A DNA stretch of 64,000 nucleotides, taken from Panax quinquefolius. Its lineage: Eukaryota; Streptophyta; Magnoliopsida; Apiales; Araliaceae. The position numbers and the translations under genes are program-made. The stretch covers positions 26,983,130-27,047,129 of the forward strand of contig CM035167.1 of NCBI GenBank assembly GCA_020205615.1, in the 5' to 3' direction. A model generated the notes under the pieces. It had not been told where the DNA came from and made no database searches. It saw nothing but the letters and a program-made list of their open reading frames with translations. Positions within the stretch are counted from its first letter, which is position 1, and each line of letters opens with the position of its first letter. This document shows, one piece after another, positions 34,330-46,480 of this stretch.

Positions 34330-35877
34330 TGATAAGTAGGTTTTATACCTACTTATTGGATATCAATTCACGAGAACTATGCCCATCTCAAGTACATTTT
34401 AGTGTGTTTTAATTGCATTTCGTGTTATTTTGCATTGCATGTACTGAGAACTCCTCTGGTGTAAAAGTGCAGGAAATGGCATAGCTCGGCGTTGATAGGT
34501 GGCATGAGATCAGTGAAGGCATGACACGAGGGTCGAGTGGAGAAAAGAAACTAAGCATTGATGGACAAAGAAGCAATAGTAGCATATCCAAAGATCATTA
34601 GCAGCATGATAAGGAAACAGCAATAGCAGAACACAAGAATGCAGATTATAGGAGCCGCGCGGCTGCGCGGCTGTATAAGCTGGAACATGCACGCCCGCGC
34701 CATGAACCGAAAAATCTTAATTTGCATGTACGCGCGCCCGCGCCTATTTAGTATGGGAATCGCGCGCGTCATCGACTGCAGTTGTTGACTTTATTGTAAT
34801 TTTAAAATTTGAAGTGTTTGAGTTAGTACCAAACGCGATCATCTATTGTTTTATCAGTTTTTCATAATATAGAACTAGGGTTCTACGCTTTGAACGAATT
34901 CCAACGAGGATCCAAGCATAAACTTAATATTTTATACTTCTTCTTTAGAATTCAATCATTGATTACAAACTACTTTTATGTTTCTAGAGATTATTGAGGA
35001 TTTGAATAGAACTCTTGGAATATAATCAACAATTGGGTTGATCGATTCTATCTTCTCTCAATTATTTTTATTTATTTTCCATGTGTTGCTTTTATGCCAT
35101 AATGGCTTTCGGTTCAGCGATGAACTAAACTCCATTATGGGATTCTAACGAATATTGATATGTAATCTAATATTAATGGCCTGAAGGCTTGATTGTGTAG
35201 TTATCATGGAAATTATATTATGATTAAATTGATTGCATGAATGTCTGATCACCATTGATTTTATGTACTTATATGGAATTGAACTATGACATGTGAGTAT
35301 GGTTGTAATGATGATAACATGCATTTACGAGGGTGAATTGTTTAGCTTTATATTTCGTGAACCAGACAGAAATATATTGTTTCACCGTGTGTAGTGATAT
35401 AAGAGCTTATGCTTCAAATCAGTAATATTGCAATGTCACATAGAAATATAGTGATGTTGGTTTTATTGATGATTACATGATTTCTATTGCATGTGGAGGT
35501 TATGTAAGCAGGTCATAATGCATTGAAAAATGGTTATGTCTAGTTTTGTGCTCTTGGCTAATTTTCCATGATACATGAATTATCTTGCATGAGGGTATTA
35601 TTTAGATGAAATATGAATTGAAGTTAGAATCCCATTATTTCTAAATTTGATTTATTATTCTATTATTTTTCTTGTGGTCATTATTTGAGTTAGATTAATT
35701 AAAAAAATTATAGCGTTCGATTAAGCATATAAAAATAGTGATATAGTTGATGCATAATAATTTAATTTTGAAACCTTTCTCCGTGGATCGATACTTTACT
35801 TACTCTGTATTAATTGTTGACCCATGTATGCTTGCATGAGTTAGAGTCCTTTTGTTAGATCTAAAAAGGAGGCAACA
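34330..35877 (+). mobile_element. 5' LTR of element H
   Basis: It matches 52590-54162. It begins TGATAAGTAGGTTTTATACC and ends GGAGGCAACA. A CpG-rich stretch lies at about 34654-34770, including a tandem GCGCGGCT duplication (GCCGCGCGGCTGCGCGGC at 34654) that is single in the 3' LTR. The small ORFs on the minus strand here are shadows. Confidence 0.93.
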
Positions 35878-35883
35878 AGTTTT

Positions 35884-35901
35884 TGGCGCCGTTGCCTGGG
35901 A
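35884..35901 (+). other. Primer-binding site of element H (Asp tRNA)
   Basis: TGGCGCCGTTGCCTGGGA, six bases after the LTR. It is complementary, with one mismatch at the fourteenth position, to the 3' end of plant tRNA-Asp(GTC), a primer used by Athila-type elements. Confidence 0.88.
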
Positions 35902-36026
35902 GAGGCGTTTAAATTTATTATTATTATCATCATTTATAAGCTATATTGTATGACTTAGACAAATCTAATCTTATATCATTTCTATTTTTGTTTTTGTTTT
36001 TGTTTCAGGTACTTGTATAAATTTTT

Positions 36027-37562
36027 ATGCGCACGCGGTCATCCAATTCCAAATTAACACCTGCTCAGGACAATATAAACGGAAGAGGTTGGAAAGCAAA
36101 AGTGCGTAGAAATTTACAAGCAGAATTAGAAGGAACAACATTTAATATGGAAACCGAAGGACAAAGAGAAGATCAAATAGAGGAGCATAGGGCATTGAGG
36201 GACTACTCGATGCCGAATATTAATGGACTACAGTCAAGCATAGTTAGACCAACGATAGTAGCTAACACCTTCGAAATAAAGTCAGGCACTATTCAAATGG
36301 TGCAGAATTCGGTACAGTTTGGGGGTGGTGCTACAGATGATCCTAATGAGCACCTATTGAGCTTTATTGAAATTTGTGACACGTTCAGATATAACAGGGT
36401 GATGGAGGATGCTATCAGACTTAGACTGTTTTTGTTTTCATTGAGGGATAAAGCGAGAAGTTGGCTTCACCCTTTACCTTCAGGATCAATTACTACATGG
36501 GAGGACCTAACACAGAAATTCTTAGCCAAGTTTTTCCCAATGGCTAAGACTGCAAAGATGAGGACAACAATCTCCCAGTTTGAGCAACAACAGGGTGAAT
36601 CTCTATATGAAGCTTGGGAGAGGTATAAAGAGATGCTAAGGAACTGTCCACACCATGGCATGCCAGATTGGATGGTGATCAACACATTCTATAATGGATT
36701 GGGATGGCAGTCAAGACCAATTGTAGATGCAACTACAGGAGGAGCGTTATGGGCAAAGAGTTATGAGGAAGCTTATAACCTTATCGAGACAATGGCAGCG
36801 AATGATTTTGAAAACCTTACAGCCAGGATGCCACAACCCAGAGTTGCAGGTTTGTTGGAAGTGGATGTTATCACTCAGTTGTCAGCATAGATGGCATCCA
36901 TGGCGAAGAAAATTGATTCATTAATAGAGAGTAAGGCAAAGACAGTTGCCTTTGTATGTGAGATTTGTGTAGGGTCACATGCAACGGATTAATGTGCCAT
37001 CAGTTCGGAGTCAGTTCAGTATGTGAGCAATTATAGGAAGGATCAAGGACAATTTCAGAACACATACAACCCCAACAACAACAACCATCCAAACTTCAGT
37101 TGGTCAAATAATCAAGGAAATCAACAAAATCAGTTTCAGCCGAATCACCAATTTCAGTTACAGCCAGCTAAGCCTCAGTTTACACCAAGACCACCTTTTC
37201 CACCGGGATTTTCTCAACAACAACATCACACTCCAGCTGCACCTCAGCAAGAAAAGAAATCAGAAATAGAGGAGATGATGATGAAGTATATGGCAAATAT
37301 AGAGGTGATGATTAAAAGCCAGGCAGTGGCTATTAAAAATCTAGAAACTCAAATGGGTCAGATGGAAATCATGCTTAACAACAGGCCCCAGGGTTCATTG
37401 CCAAGTACTACGGAGGCAAATCCAAGAAAGAAGGAGGAACAATGTCAAAGTTATTACACTCGTGTGCTGGGAAGCAGACTACTGAAAGCGAGAATGGTAC
37501 GCGGGCGTGCCATGTTTACAAGGGGAGGACGCGTGGTCGCGCGAGGCAGAAATTTTGGCTGA
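36027..37562 (+). pseudogene. gag of element H (Athila type)
   Basis: It begins MRTRSSNSKLTPAQDN. The capsid domain holds DDPNEHLLSFIEICDTFRYN, LRLFLFSLRDKARSWLHPLP, WEDLTQKFLAKFFP and FEQQQGESLYEAWERYKEML, all typical of Athila/Tat Gag. In-frame stops at 36887-36889 and near 36991 divide it; between them CEICVGSHATD.C is a knuckle-like C-x2-C-x3-H-x4-C. A Gln/Asn/Pro-rich linker (37023-37260) and the block ANIEVMIKSQAVAIKNLETQMGQM follow, the latter helical. A frameshift near 37455 separates it from the protease frame. Gag would form the particle shell. Confidence 0.92.
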
Positions 37563-37623
37563 AAAGAAAGAAAACAAGGAAGGTTCTGGACAACAGCAGT
37601 AAGAGGATAATAAAGCAGGTTTA

Positions 37624-38300
37624 GTGGAGAAGCCCGTAAATCAAATACCAAGAGTTCACCCTCCGGTTCCGTATCCACAGAGATTGAATAAGCAGAGGGA
37701 AGATAAGCAGTTCAACAAGTTCTTGGAGGTCTTTAAAAAACTGCAGATTAACATACCTTTCGCTGAGGCATTGGAACAGATGCCAAGTTATGCAAAGTTC
37801 ATGAAGGGTATATTGTCAAGGAAGAGGAGATTAGAAGAATTTGAGACAGTGGCCTTGACAGAGGAATGCAGTGCAGTGCTTCAGCGTAAACTACCTCCAA
37901 AGTTAAAGGATCCGGGCACTTTCACAATTCCATGTATGATCGGAAAGATGAGCTTCAGTAAATGTCTGTGTGATCTTGGGGCAAGCATAAATTTGATGCC
38001 CTTGTCAGTATTCAAGCAGTTGCGATTGCTGGCTCCAAGGCCGACCAATATTTCTTTTCAGCTAGCTGACAGATCCATCCCATATCCATAGGGAATTGTT
38101 GAAGATGTACTGGTAAAAATGGATAAATTCATCTTTCCGGCTGATTTCATCATTTTAGATTATGAAGAAGATAAGAATATACCAATCATACTAGGGAGAC
38201 CATTCTTAGCCATAGGAAGGACCTTGATAGACGTGCAGAAAGGGGAACTCACTATGTGTGTTCATGATCAGGAGATAACCTTTAACATATTCAAGGCGAT
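37624..38300 (+). pseudogene. Aspartic protease of element H
   Basis: The linker YPQRLNKQREDKQFNKFLEVFKKLQINIPFAEALEQMPSYAKFMK is diagnostic of Athila pol before the protease (37674-37805; shown here only as its overall extent). The active site is CLCDLGASINLMPLSVF, with Asp-Leu-Gly-Ala intact, near 37964-38014; the second block is IPIILGRPFLAIG near 38180. One in-frame stop at 38089-38091 lies between them. The protease would process Gag-Pol. Confidence 0.9.
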
Positions 38301-39813
38301 GAAGTTTCTGACAGATGAAGAGGAATGCTTTCGAGTTGATTTGGTGGATCAGGTCTTAAATGATGAAGTAGAGAGTTTGTTTGGTCATGAACCATTGAGA
38401 AGTGTTATTGCTAAAAATTCAGAACTAGAGGATGAGGAATTTGAAGAACTTGTGCAATTTCTTGAGACTACTCCACAATTCAGAAAATTCAAAACACCTG
38501 TTGAGCCATTGAAGAACGCTAGAGAGACGTCAGTAAAATTGAAGCCATCTCTTGAGACACCTCCAGAACTTGAATTGAAACCACTTCCAGATCATTTATG
38601 GTATACATTTTTAAATAAAGATTCAAAGCTACTTGTGATTATTTCTTCTACACTAACATCTTTTCAGGAAGAAAAACTGCTACGAGTCCTTAGAGAGTTC
38701 AAGTCGGCTATTAGATGGACTATAGCAGACATAAAAGGGATCACCCCTTTGTTTTGCATGCATAAGATTCTGCTTAAAGATGATAGTAAGCCGTCGGTGG
38801 AGCAACAAAGAAGACTTAATCCGATAATGAAAGAAGTGGTCAAGAAAGAAATATTGAAATGGCTGGACGCAGGCATAATCTATCCTATTTCAGACTGCAA
38901 ATAGGTGAGCCCAGTGCAATGTGTACCGAAGAAGGGTGGTATGACTGTGGTCTCCAATGAAAATAATGAGTTGATTCCAACATGAACAGTGATGGGGTGG
39001 AGAGTCTGCATGGACTATCGTAGGCTTAACAAAGCCACAAGGAAAGATCACTTCCCACTGCCATTTATCGATCAGATGTTAGATAGACTGGCGGGTCATG
39101 AGTATTATTTCCTTCTAGACGGTTATTCAGGCTACAACCAAATTGTGATAGCTCCAAAGGACCAGAAAAAGACAACCTTCACATGTCCATACGACACTTT
39201 TGCTTTCAGAAGGATGTCTTTCGGGTTGTGCAATGCTCCAGCCACCTTTCAGAGATGTATGATGGCTATTTTTTCGGATATGGTGGAACAGAATGTGGAG
39301 GTATTCATGGACGATTTCTCGGTATTTGGGGATTCTTTTGATTTATGCCTTGAGAATTGGGTGATGGTCTTGAGAAGGTGTGTTGAAACAAATGTAGTAC
39401 TGAATTGGGAAAAATGCCATTTTATGGTACAAGAAGGAATAATTATGGGACACAAGATTTTGAAGAAGGGACTTGAGGTGGACAGGGCTAAACTCGAGAT
39501 TATTGAGAATTTACCGCCACCTACTTTAGTAAAAGGTGTTCGCAGTTTTCTGGGACATGCAGGTTTCTATCACAGATTCATAAAAGACTTCTCCAAGATA
39601 ACTAAACCACTATGCAGTTTATTAGAGAATGATGCACAATTTAAATTTGACGAGGCCTACGTGTCGGCATTTGAGCACTTGAAGGGGAAATTAACTTCAG
39701 CACTAGTTATTACTGCACCAGATTGGGATTTGCCGTTTGAGTTGATGTGTGATGCCAGTGATTATGTTGTAGGGGCTATTTTGGGTCAGAGAAAGGAAAG
39801 ATTTTTCATGTGA
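38301..39813 (+). pseudogene. Reverse transcriptase of element H
   Basis: It is in the same frame as the protease, with stops at 38902-38904 and 38983-38985. Motifs in order: HKILLKDDSKPSVEQQRRLNP, VCMDYRRLNKATRKDHFPLP, FLLDGYSGYNQIVIAP, FGLCNAPATFQRCMMAIF and VEVFMDDFSVFG, so the catalytic Asp-Asp pair is intact. GVRSFLGHAGFYHRFIKDFSK ends the connection. The frame ends with a one-base loss at about 39808, which shifts RNase H into another frame. It would make cDNA; as it stands it cannot be translated through. Confidence 0.93.
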
Positions 39814-40385
39814 TCTATTATGCCAGCAAGACCCTTACAGATGCGCAGTTGAACTACACCACCACAGAGAAAGAGTTATTGGCAGTTGTGTATGCTTTTG
39901 ATAAATTCCGAGCATATCTAATTGGTATGAAGGTGATAGTGTACACAAATCACGCAGCAATCCGACACTTAGTGGCCAAGAAGGATGCAAAGCCCCGTTT
40001 GATCAGATGGATATTATTGTTGCAGGAATTCGATTTGGAGATCAAGGATAGAAAGGGCACTGAAAATCAAGTGGCGGACCACTTATCTCGACCAGAGAAT
40101 CCGGAAAGGGAGGCAGACGACAAAGTTGTAATTAATGAATCCTTTCCAGATGAGCTGTTGTTTGTGGTTAAAGGGGAAGTACCATGGTTTGCAGACTACG
40201 CGAACTATTTGGTGAGTAAGAGGGTACATTCTGACTTGGTGGGTCATCAAAAGAAAAAAATTCCTGCATGATGTTAAATGGTATATATGGGATGAGCCAT
40301 ATTTGTTCAAACAATGTGCTGATCAGATGATAAGAAGGTGTATCCCGTATAGCGAGATCGAGGGGATTCTGTAGGATTGTCATGT
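39810..40385 (+). pseudogene. RNase H of element H
   Basis: It carries on from the frameshift: [57 protein letters not shown] and [15 protein letters not shown], the Athila RNase H words. A frameshift near 40255, then a stop at about 40374, separate it from integrase. After 40255 the protein continues in another frame with [20 protein letters not shown]. Confidence 0.9.
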
Positions 40386-41470
40386 TTCTGTGTGTGGGGG
40401 TCACTATGGTGGAGAGCGAACAGCGGCTAGAGTGCTACAAGTAGGATTCTACTGGCCGACAATTTTCAAGGATACGTACAGTTTTGTCCAGAGATGTGAT
40501 AGATGTCAGAGAGTTGGGAACATTTCGAAAAGAAATGAAATGCTATTGAACGCAATCCTCGAAGTGGAAATTTTTGATGTGTGGGGGATAGATTTCATGG
40601 GTCCTTTCGTTTTTTCTTGCGGAAATCATTACATCTTGCTCGCAGTGGATTATGTGTCGAAGTGGGTAGAAGTGGAAGCTCTCCCAACAAATGATGCCAA
40701 AGTAGTCCTCAAGTTTTTACAAAGAAGTATCTTCACGAGGTTTGGGACTCCAAGGGCCATCATTAGTGATGAAGGCAGTCATTTCTATAATAGGCAGTTT
40801 ACAGCTTTATTGGCTAAATATGGGGTGAACCATCACATTGCTACAACTTATCACCCACAAACCAATGGCCAAGCAGAAGTTTTAAATCGGGAAGTTAGAA
40901 GAATTCTTTAAAAAGTTATGAATCCAACTAGAAAAGATTGGTCTTTAAAGCTTGATGATGTTGTTTGGGCATATAGGACTGCGTACAAGACTCCATTGGG
41001 CATGTCACCTTTTCAGATAGTTTATGGCAAAGCATGTCATCTTCCTATGGAGCTAGAGCATAAGTCATATTGGGCGATTCGAAAGCTCAATTTTGATTTG
41101 AAAGCTGCAGGGGAGAAGCGCCTACTCCAACTCAATGAGTTGGTTGAATTCCGATTACAGGTGTATGAAAATTCTAAGCTGTACAAGGAGAAGGTGAAGA
41201 AATGGCATGATCACAAGATCATAGAGAGATCATTTGAGCCGGGACAAAGAGTTTTGTTTTTCAACTCCATACTTCAACTTTTTCCCGGGAAGCTAAAATC
41301 AAGATGGTCAGGGCCATTTACAGTGAAGACTGTTTTCCAACATTGTGCACTATAAATGTTCGATAAGTCCCCGGACATGCTGTTTAAAGTGAATGGACAG
41401 CGGATGAAGCATTACTTTGGGGGCGAGGTTGACAGACAAAAAGTCACTTCAATTCTTTCTTCGACATGAG
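40386..41470 (+). pseudogene. Integrase of element H
   Basis: The zinc-binding part is [15 protein letters not shown] ... [15 protein letters not shown] (40395-40540). The catalytic core has [10 protein letters not shown] (first Asp, near 40585), [15 protein letters not shown] (second Asp, near 40765) and [15 protein letters not shown] (catalytic Glu, near 40877), all three retained. A stop at 40909-40911 interrupts a frame that goes on with TRKDWSLKLDDVVWAYRTA and GKLKSRWSGPFTVKTVF. Stops at 41353 and 41468 end the tail, which reads FKVNGQRMKHYFGGE. There is no chromodomain. Copia E sits 350 bp downstream. Confidence 0.92.
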
Positions 41471-41817
41471 ATTCAGAGAAAGTCAAGCTAATTGACTATA
41501 ACTTAGCGCTCGATGGGAGGCAACCCATTGTTTCTATATCTACTGTTTATTTATTCTATTTAGTTTTTTTTTTTGTTAGTTCAGTTTCATGTATAGTCGT
41601 GATAGTTTGATAGCTTTGCATAAATATCTTAATAGCTGAATGTGGATCTGATTATATTTGTGCATAACATAGAAATTATGGTGTTAAGATAGAACCTCAT
41701 GCTTATTCAGTAATTCATACCTTGACAGTGTTTATTGATGTCTATGTAGGTGTCTCGGACTGAATTCAGTATTGTCTGGAAGTATTGGAAATGAAAGTTG
41801 GCAGTGTAGGAAATATG
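41471..41817 (+). other. Athila spacer after integrase, left of copia E
   Basis: No coding is seen. LALDGRQPIVSI-like text near 41500 is the last trace of pol. The spacer is cut at 41817 and resumes at 49763; TSD ATATG is at 41813-41817 and 49758-49762. Confidence 0.75.
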
Positions 41818-42916
41818 TGTTAGAATTTATGCCCTAGAGGCCAATTATTTGATATAATTGCTTAACGTTTTGATATTATATTTGATTGAATAAATGAATG
41901 ATTTTATTATGGTTTTATTTACTGCGTTATATAAATGTTAACATAATAAAAACCCTTAGAATATTGATACAAATTATATAGTTTCAAGTATGTGACTTGA
42001 ACATGAGATTATATATTTACAATTAGTATCATTGTTCTTAAATGTCCCTAGTCGAGTATCATTATTGATGGGACAACAATGATGCATTAAGACTAGTATG
42101 TGGATTGACTGATAACCAAATCTCATTGGTCATAAATATATGAGATATTAAGTCAATGCATAGGTACATGTTATTAGAAAGCGGTGTCTTTGGACGGACC
42201 CCACCATGAGAATTCTATGTGGAGCATTATGCGAAGTGTCATTAGCAATTCTCATAGTGACAATGATGTAATGGTCCTCCGACCTGAAATCACTATATTT
42301 CTACACGGGAATTTATGTACTTTGATATCATCAAATGTCACCTTTAATAAGGTGGACTATAAAGGTGATTATTGGGTACATCATGAATCGTGTGAGTAAT
42401 ATGAGTGATCTAGATGGAATTTAACCCTCCTATGTATTAAGGGTGATATCCATAGGCCTCTTGATTGAGTAGGACTATGAAATGCATGGCCATGCTCAAA
42501 TAGTGATTTGTTTCATATAGTCTACTCATTGATCAAGAAAAACTCAGATTAAATTATGAAGAGTATGACACATTCCATGACTCGAGTTTAATCTAGGATA
42601 TTAAGGTTAAAATGATTAAATTATATTGAAACATTGGTCACTAAAAGGTTGCATCGAATCATCGATCTTATTATTACTTGGGTAGCAGTGATGCATTACT
42701 AGATGCCGCTCACTTTTTTATAATTTTATAATATGATTTTAAAATTATTGCCAACGTAATAATAACCTATAGGGTCACACACATAGAACGTAATTAAAAA
42801 GGAATTAATTTAAATTATAAAGATTTAAATATGTCAATATGATTGATAGCATTTAAATTACGAATTTAAATTAATAGGATAATTTATACATAGGTATATT
42901 AATTAAGTAAGACTTA

Positions 42917-42962
<46 letters not shown>

Positions 42963-42980
42963 TCGGATTAAGTATGTAGA
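41818..42980 (+). mobile_element. 5' LTR of element E (recognisable part)
   Basis: Closely matches 48254-49370. After the AT run at 42923-42958 the two LTRs stop agreeing, apart from a weak match around ATATATGATATGTA (43011 and 49403). The true right end of the 5' LTR and the primer-binding site cannot be placed from the sequence. Confidence 0.8.
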
Positions 42981-44268
42981 TTCAGTTTAATATGATTAAT
43001 TAAAACTGGACATATATGATATGTACCGGGTGTATTGTTATTATGATTATTTTGGTGGATTAAATATATGATTCTGAAACTATTTCAGAGATTCACATGG
43101 AAAAATTCTGCAATACAGATTGTAGTTCGAAAATAAATTCCAGGGGCGTTGCCCTGACCTCGCTTGCTGACCGGTCAGCCGGACCACCGCCAGGGGGAGA
43201 GACCCCCCCGTCGTAGCGCACGATGGTCGTGTCCCCTATATGTTATATATAGTTTTCTTTAATTATATATAAATTGTTATGTGCTTATTGTGATATGCAT
43301 GGTGCACATTTATGACCTTTTGACCCATAGGTTAGTGGTTTTTGGTTTTGAAATACGGCTTACATGTCGTGCCTTTCTATAAATTCTAATGTAATATTCT
43401 CTTCTCATCTAAATCCCTTCGAATGTAACTCGAGGTTTCTTTATGTTATGTAATAATCTGTAATCGATGAAGATGTCAAGATGGAGAACACGATGGAAAG
43501 ATGATGATGGAGAGGAGGCACATGCTTGAGGAAGATCCAAGGAAGCTATTTATTTTAAGATCTTTTACCACCTTAGATTGACCTTCAATCTTTCATTAGC
43601 TTGAAAAGATTGACAGTGGATTGGGCCATAACTGTGACACGTTTAATTTCGCACTTTATTTATGCTTGTATGTGATATGATATGATAAATAATGTGCATG
43701 CTTAATAAGATTAAAATTGGTGAGATCTAAATTAATTTATAAAATCCCTCAATAAAATATTAAGTCTAAATCAGATGCCTTCCAATAAATAACACTCATC
43801 AAGACCTTGATCAATAGATGTAGGTTTGCCAAAGCAAAGTACCCTATTTATCTAGGTAAGATGCGATAGGATAATTGTGATATCCAAACTGTTAAAATCA
43901 TTGAACCCAACTTAACTAAGTTATCTCAATAGGATTGTGGACTAGAGGCATGGAGTTTGGTAGGTACCATTAGATGGACTAGAAACAAATGTTGTTTACC
44001 AAACTATCCAGGAGTTATATATGATATAATTGTCTACCTAAATAATTGTGTTTTAAGAGATTAGCCAAAGATAACTTAAGGCATAATGAAATATGGATCT
44101 TGGCTCACTAGAATGATTTAATATAAAATGCTTTCCGAATTAATGGTGATGGCTATTAATTTGAATAAAATAGTGGGAGGTATATTTTGAATGTACTATT
44201 ATCAATTACATAATATCAACTCTGCAATTTGACTTATTATTTTTTGCACTTATAAATTGTAGATATCA
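42981..44268 (+). mobile_element. Diverged LTR remainder and leader of element E
   Basis: Non-coding. It includes a GC-rich island at 43140-43240, then AT-rich sequence down to the gag start. ATTGGTGAGATCTAAATT at about 43717 is the only primer-site-like word and does not fit initiator Met tRNA well. The 71-codon ORF at 42184-42399 belongs to the LTR and is not a gene. Confidence 0.6.
43140..43240. other. GC-rich palindromic island in element E
   Basis: In an AT-rich context this stretch contains CAGGGGCGTTGCCCTG (a hairpin, 43141-43156), CTGACCGGTCAG (a perfect 12-bp palindrome, 43167-43178) and GAGAGACCCCCCCGTCG. It has no counterpart in the 3' LTR. It may be the R or leader region of a related copia LTR; no tRNA or rRNA structure is seen. 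Confidence 0.6.
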
Positions 44269-45100
44269 ATGGCAAACAACAACAACACAAATAGTCTTTC
44301 ATTACGATCAGTCCTTGAGAAGGACAAGCTAAGTGGAATTAATTTCCTTGACTAGCATAGGAACTTGAGGATTGTCCTCAAACAAGAGCGCAAGCTATAT
44401 GTCCTTGATGGGCCCATTTCTGCAGCACCAGCTGTCACTGCACCACGTATGGAGAATAATTCTTACAAGAAGCATCAAGATGATACTCTGGACGTGAGTT
44501 GTGTCATGCTAGCAACCATGAACGCTGAGCTTCATAAGTAACATGAGTTGATGGATGCTTATGAGATGATCAAGCATCTCAAGAAATTTTTTGAAGGGCA
44601 TGCTCGATAGGAGAGGTATGATACAAGCAAGGCGTTGTATCACTGCAAGATGGGTGAACGTGATCCAGTTGGTCCCCATATGCTGAAAATGATTGGGTAT
44701 ATTGAGTACCTTGATAGGTTGGGTTTTCTAATCACTCCGGAAGCCCAAACAGATCTTGTTTTGCAATTCTTAAACATCAGCTACTCTCAATTTGTTATGA
44801 ATTATCTTATGAATGAAATTGAGAAACCCCTTACTGAGTTGTTGAGCATGTTAAGAGCCGCCGAGAACAACATGAAAAAGCGGGACCCACTCCCATAATG
44901 ATGGTGCAAAAGGGAATGCTAAGGGAAATTGGAAAGGCAAGAAGAAGATGGGATCTAAATATTTTGCCAAACCCAATTCCAAAACCAAACAGCTTTAAAA
45001 CCTAAAGGTGGGGTGGCTAAAGAAGGTGAATGTCACTTACATGGAAAACACGGACTTTGGAAGATGAACTGTCATGCTTATTTGGAAGAAGTGAACAAAA
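44269..45100 (+). pseudogene. gag of element E
   Basis: The start is ATG at 44269 (MANNNNTNSLSLRSVLEKDK). The copia-type Gag words LSGINFLD, NLRIVLKQERKLYVLDGPI and LRAAENNMKK are present. In-frame stops occur at about 44353, 44539 and 44608; the longest open part is 44635-44898. After 44898 a frameshift leads to the knuckle region, which in the next frame reads CHLHGKHGLWKMNC (about 45025), with the second Cys and the His of C-x2-C-x4-H-x4-C lost. Gag would package the RNA; this copy is dead. Confidence 0.88.
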
Positions 45101-46480
45101 GGAAAGGAAGTACAACTTCTGATTCAGGTATATATGTTATAGAAGTCAACTTGTCTACTTCTACATCATGGGTATTGGATACAGGGTGTGGTTCTCACAT
45201 TTGTGTTAATGTGCAGGAACTCCGAAGGAGTAGTACTTTAGCGAAAAGAGAGGTTGACCTACGAGTTGGGAATGGAGCAAAAGTTGCTGCACTGGCCGTA
45301 GGAACTTATCATTTATCTTTGCCCACTGGGCTAGTTTTAGAATTAGAAGATTGTTATTTTGTGCTTGCTATAAGCAAATACATTATTTCTATTTCTTGTT
45401 TGGACAAGAAAGGTTTTTCATTTATAATAAAGAACAATCGTTGTTTGTTTTACTTAAATGATATTTGTTATGGTGTTGCACAATTGTTTAACGGTCTCTA
45501 TATTCTTGATTTAGAAATGCCTATCTATAACATAAATACAAAACGATTTAAATCAAATGATTCAAATCCGACATATCTCTGGCACTGTCGTTTAGGCCAT
45601 ATAAATGAGAAACGAATATCCAAATTCCATAAAGATGGGTTCTTGGATTCATTTGATTTTGAATCATATGCGAAATGCGAGTCTTGTTTATTAGGCAAGA
45701 TGACTAAAGCCCCTTTCACTAGACACAGTGAATGGGCTAGCGATATATTGGGACTTATACATAGTGATGTATATAGACCCATGAGTTCGTTAGCAAGAGG
45801 TAGGTTTTATTACTTCATTACATTTACTGACGACTTTAGTAGATATGGATATGTGTATCTTATGAGACACAAATCCAAATCCTTTGAAAAGTTCAAGGAA
45901 TTAAAGAATGAAGTTCAAAACCAATTTGGAAAAAGCATAAAAGCCCTTTGATCCGATCGAGGAGGTGAATACTTAAGCCAAGACTTTGATGACCTTCTAA
46001 AGGAGTGTGGTATTATATCACAGCTCACTCCACCTGGAACACCACAATGGAATGGTGTATCTGAGAGGAGGAATCGAACCTTGTTGGACATGGTACGATC
46101 AATGATGAGTCATGCAGATCTTCCAATAAGCACGGGGTCATGCCCTAGAGGCAATTTGCATTCACACTTATAGTGTTTTTACAAAGGCGGTTCAGAAGAC
46201 ACCATATAAGATGTGGGTGGAAACGCCCCTAGTATGTCGTTCATGAAGATTTGGGGTAGCGAGGCGTTCGTAAAACGTCTGGATTCTGACAAGCTCGGAC
46301 CCAAATCTGACAAATGTAATTTTGTGGGATACCCAAAGGAAACAAAAGGGTATTATTTCTACAAACCTTCTGAGAACAAAGTTGTTGTTGCTCGAACTGG
46401 TATTTTTCTAGAAAGAGAATTTGTCTCTAAAGGAAACAGTGGGAGGAAAGTAGAACTCGAAGAAATTCGAGAACCATAAA
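45101..46480 (+). pseudogene. Protease and integrase of element E
   Basis: This frame is open from 45013 to 45951. The protease active site is SWVLDTGCGSHIC (about 45168), intact. LRVGNGAKVAALAVGTYHLSL follows, then the integrase zinc part LWHCRLGHINEKRI ... CESCLLGKM (45580-45700). Core residues are IHSDVYRPM (Asp), SDRGGEYLS (Asp, just after a TGA stop at 45949) and GVSERRNRTLLDM (Glu, near 46055). The stop looks like a CGA-to-TGA change. A frameshifted stretch at about 46136-46212 precedes MSFMKIWGSEAFVKRL, which runs to a stop at 46477. Confidence 0.92.

Noticed and set aside
34409..34772. Overlapping minus-strand ORFs in the Athila LTR, also at 52770-52955
   Set aside because: They lie in the LTR in overlapping frames with no domain; presence in both LTRs is expected of LTR copies.
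36467..36685. Minus-strand ORFs over the Athila gag-pol (also 37454-37678, 38664-38876, 39249-39455, 40083-40404)
   Set aside because: Antisense shadows of real coding frames.
43140..43240. GC-rich island as a host exon, rRNA or tRNA fragment
   Set aside because: No conserved rRNA words, no cloverleaf with an anticodon arm, no splice-flanked frame; it lies inside copia E.
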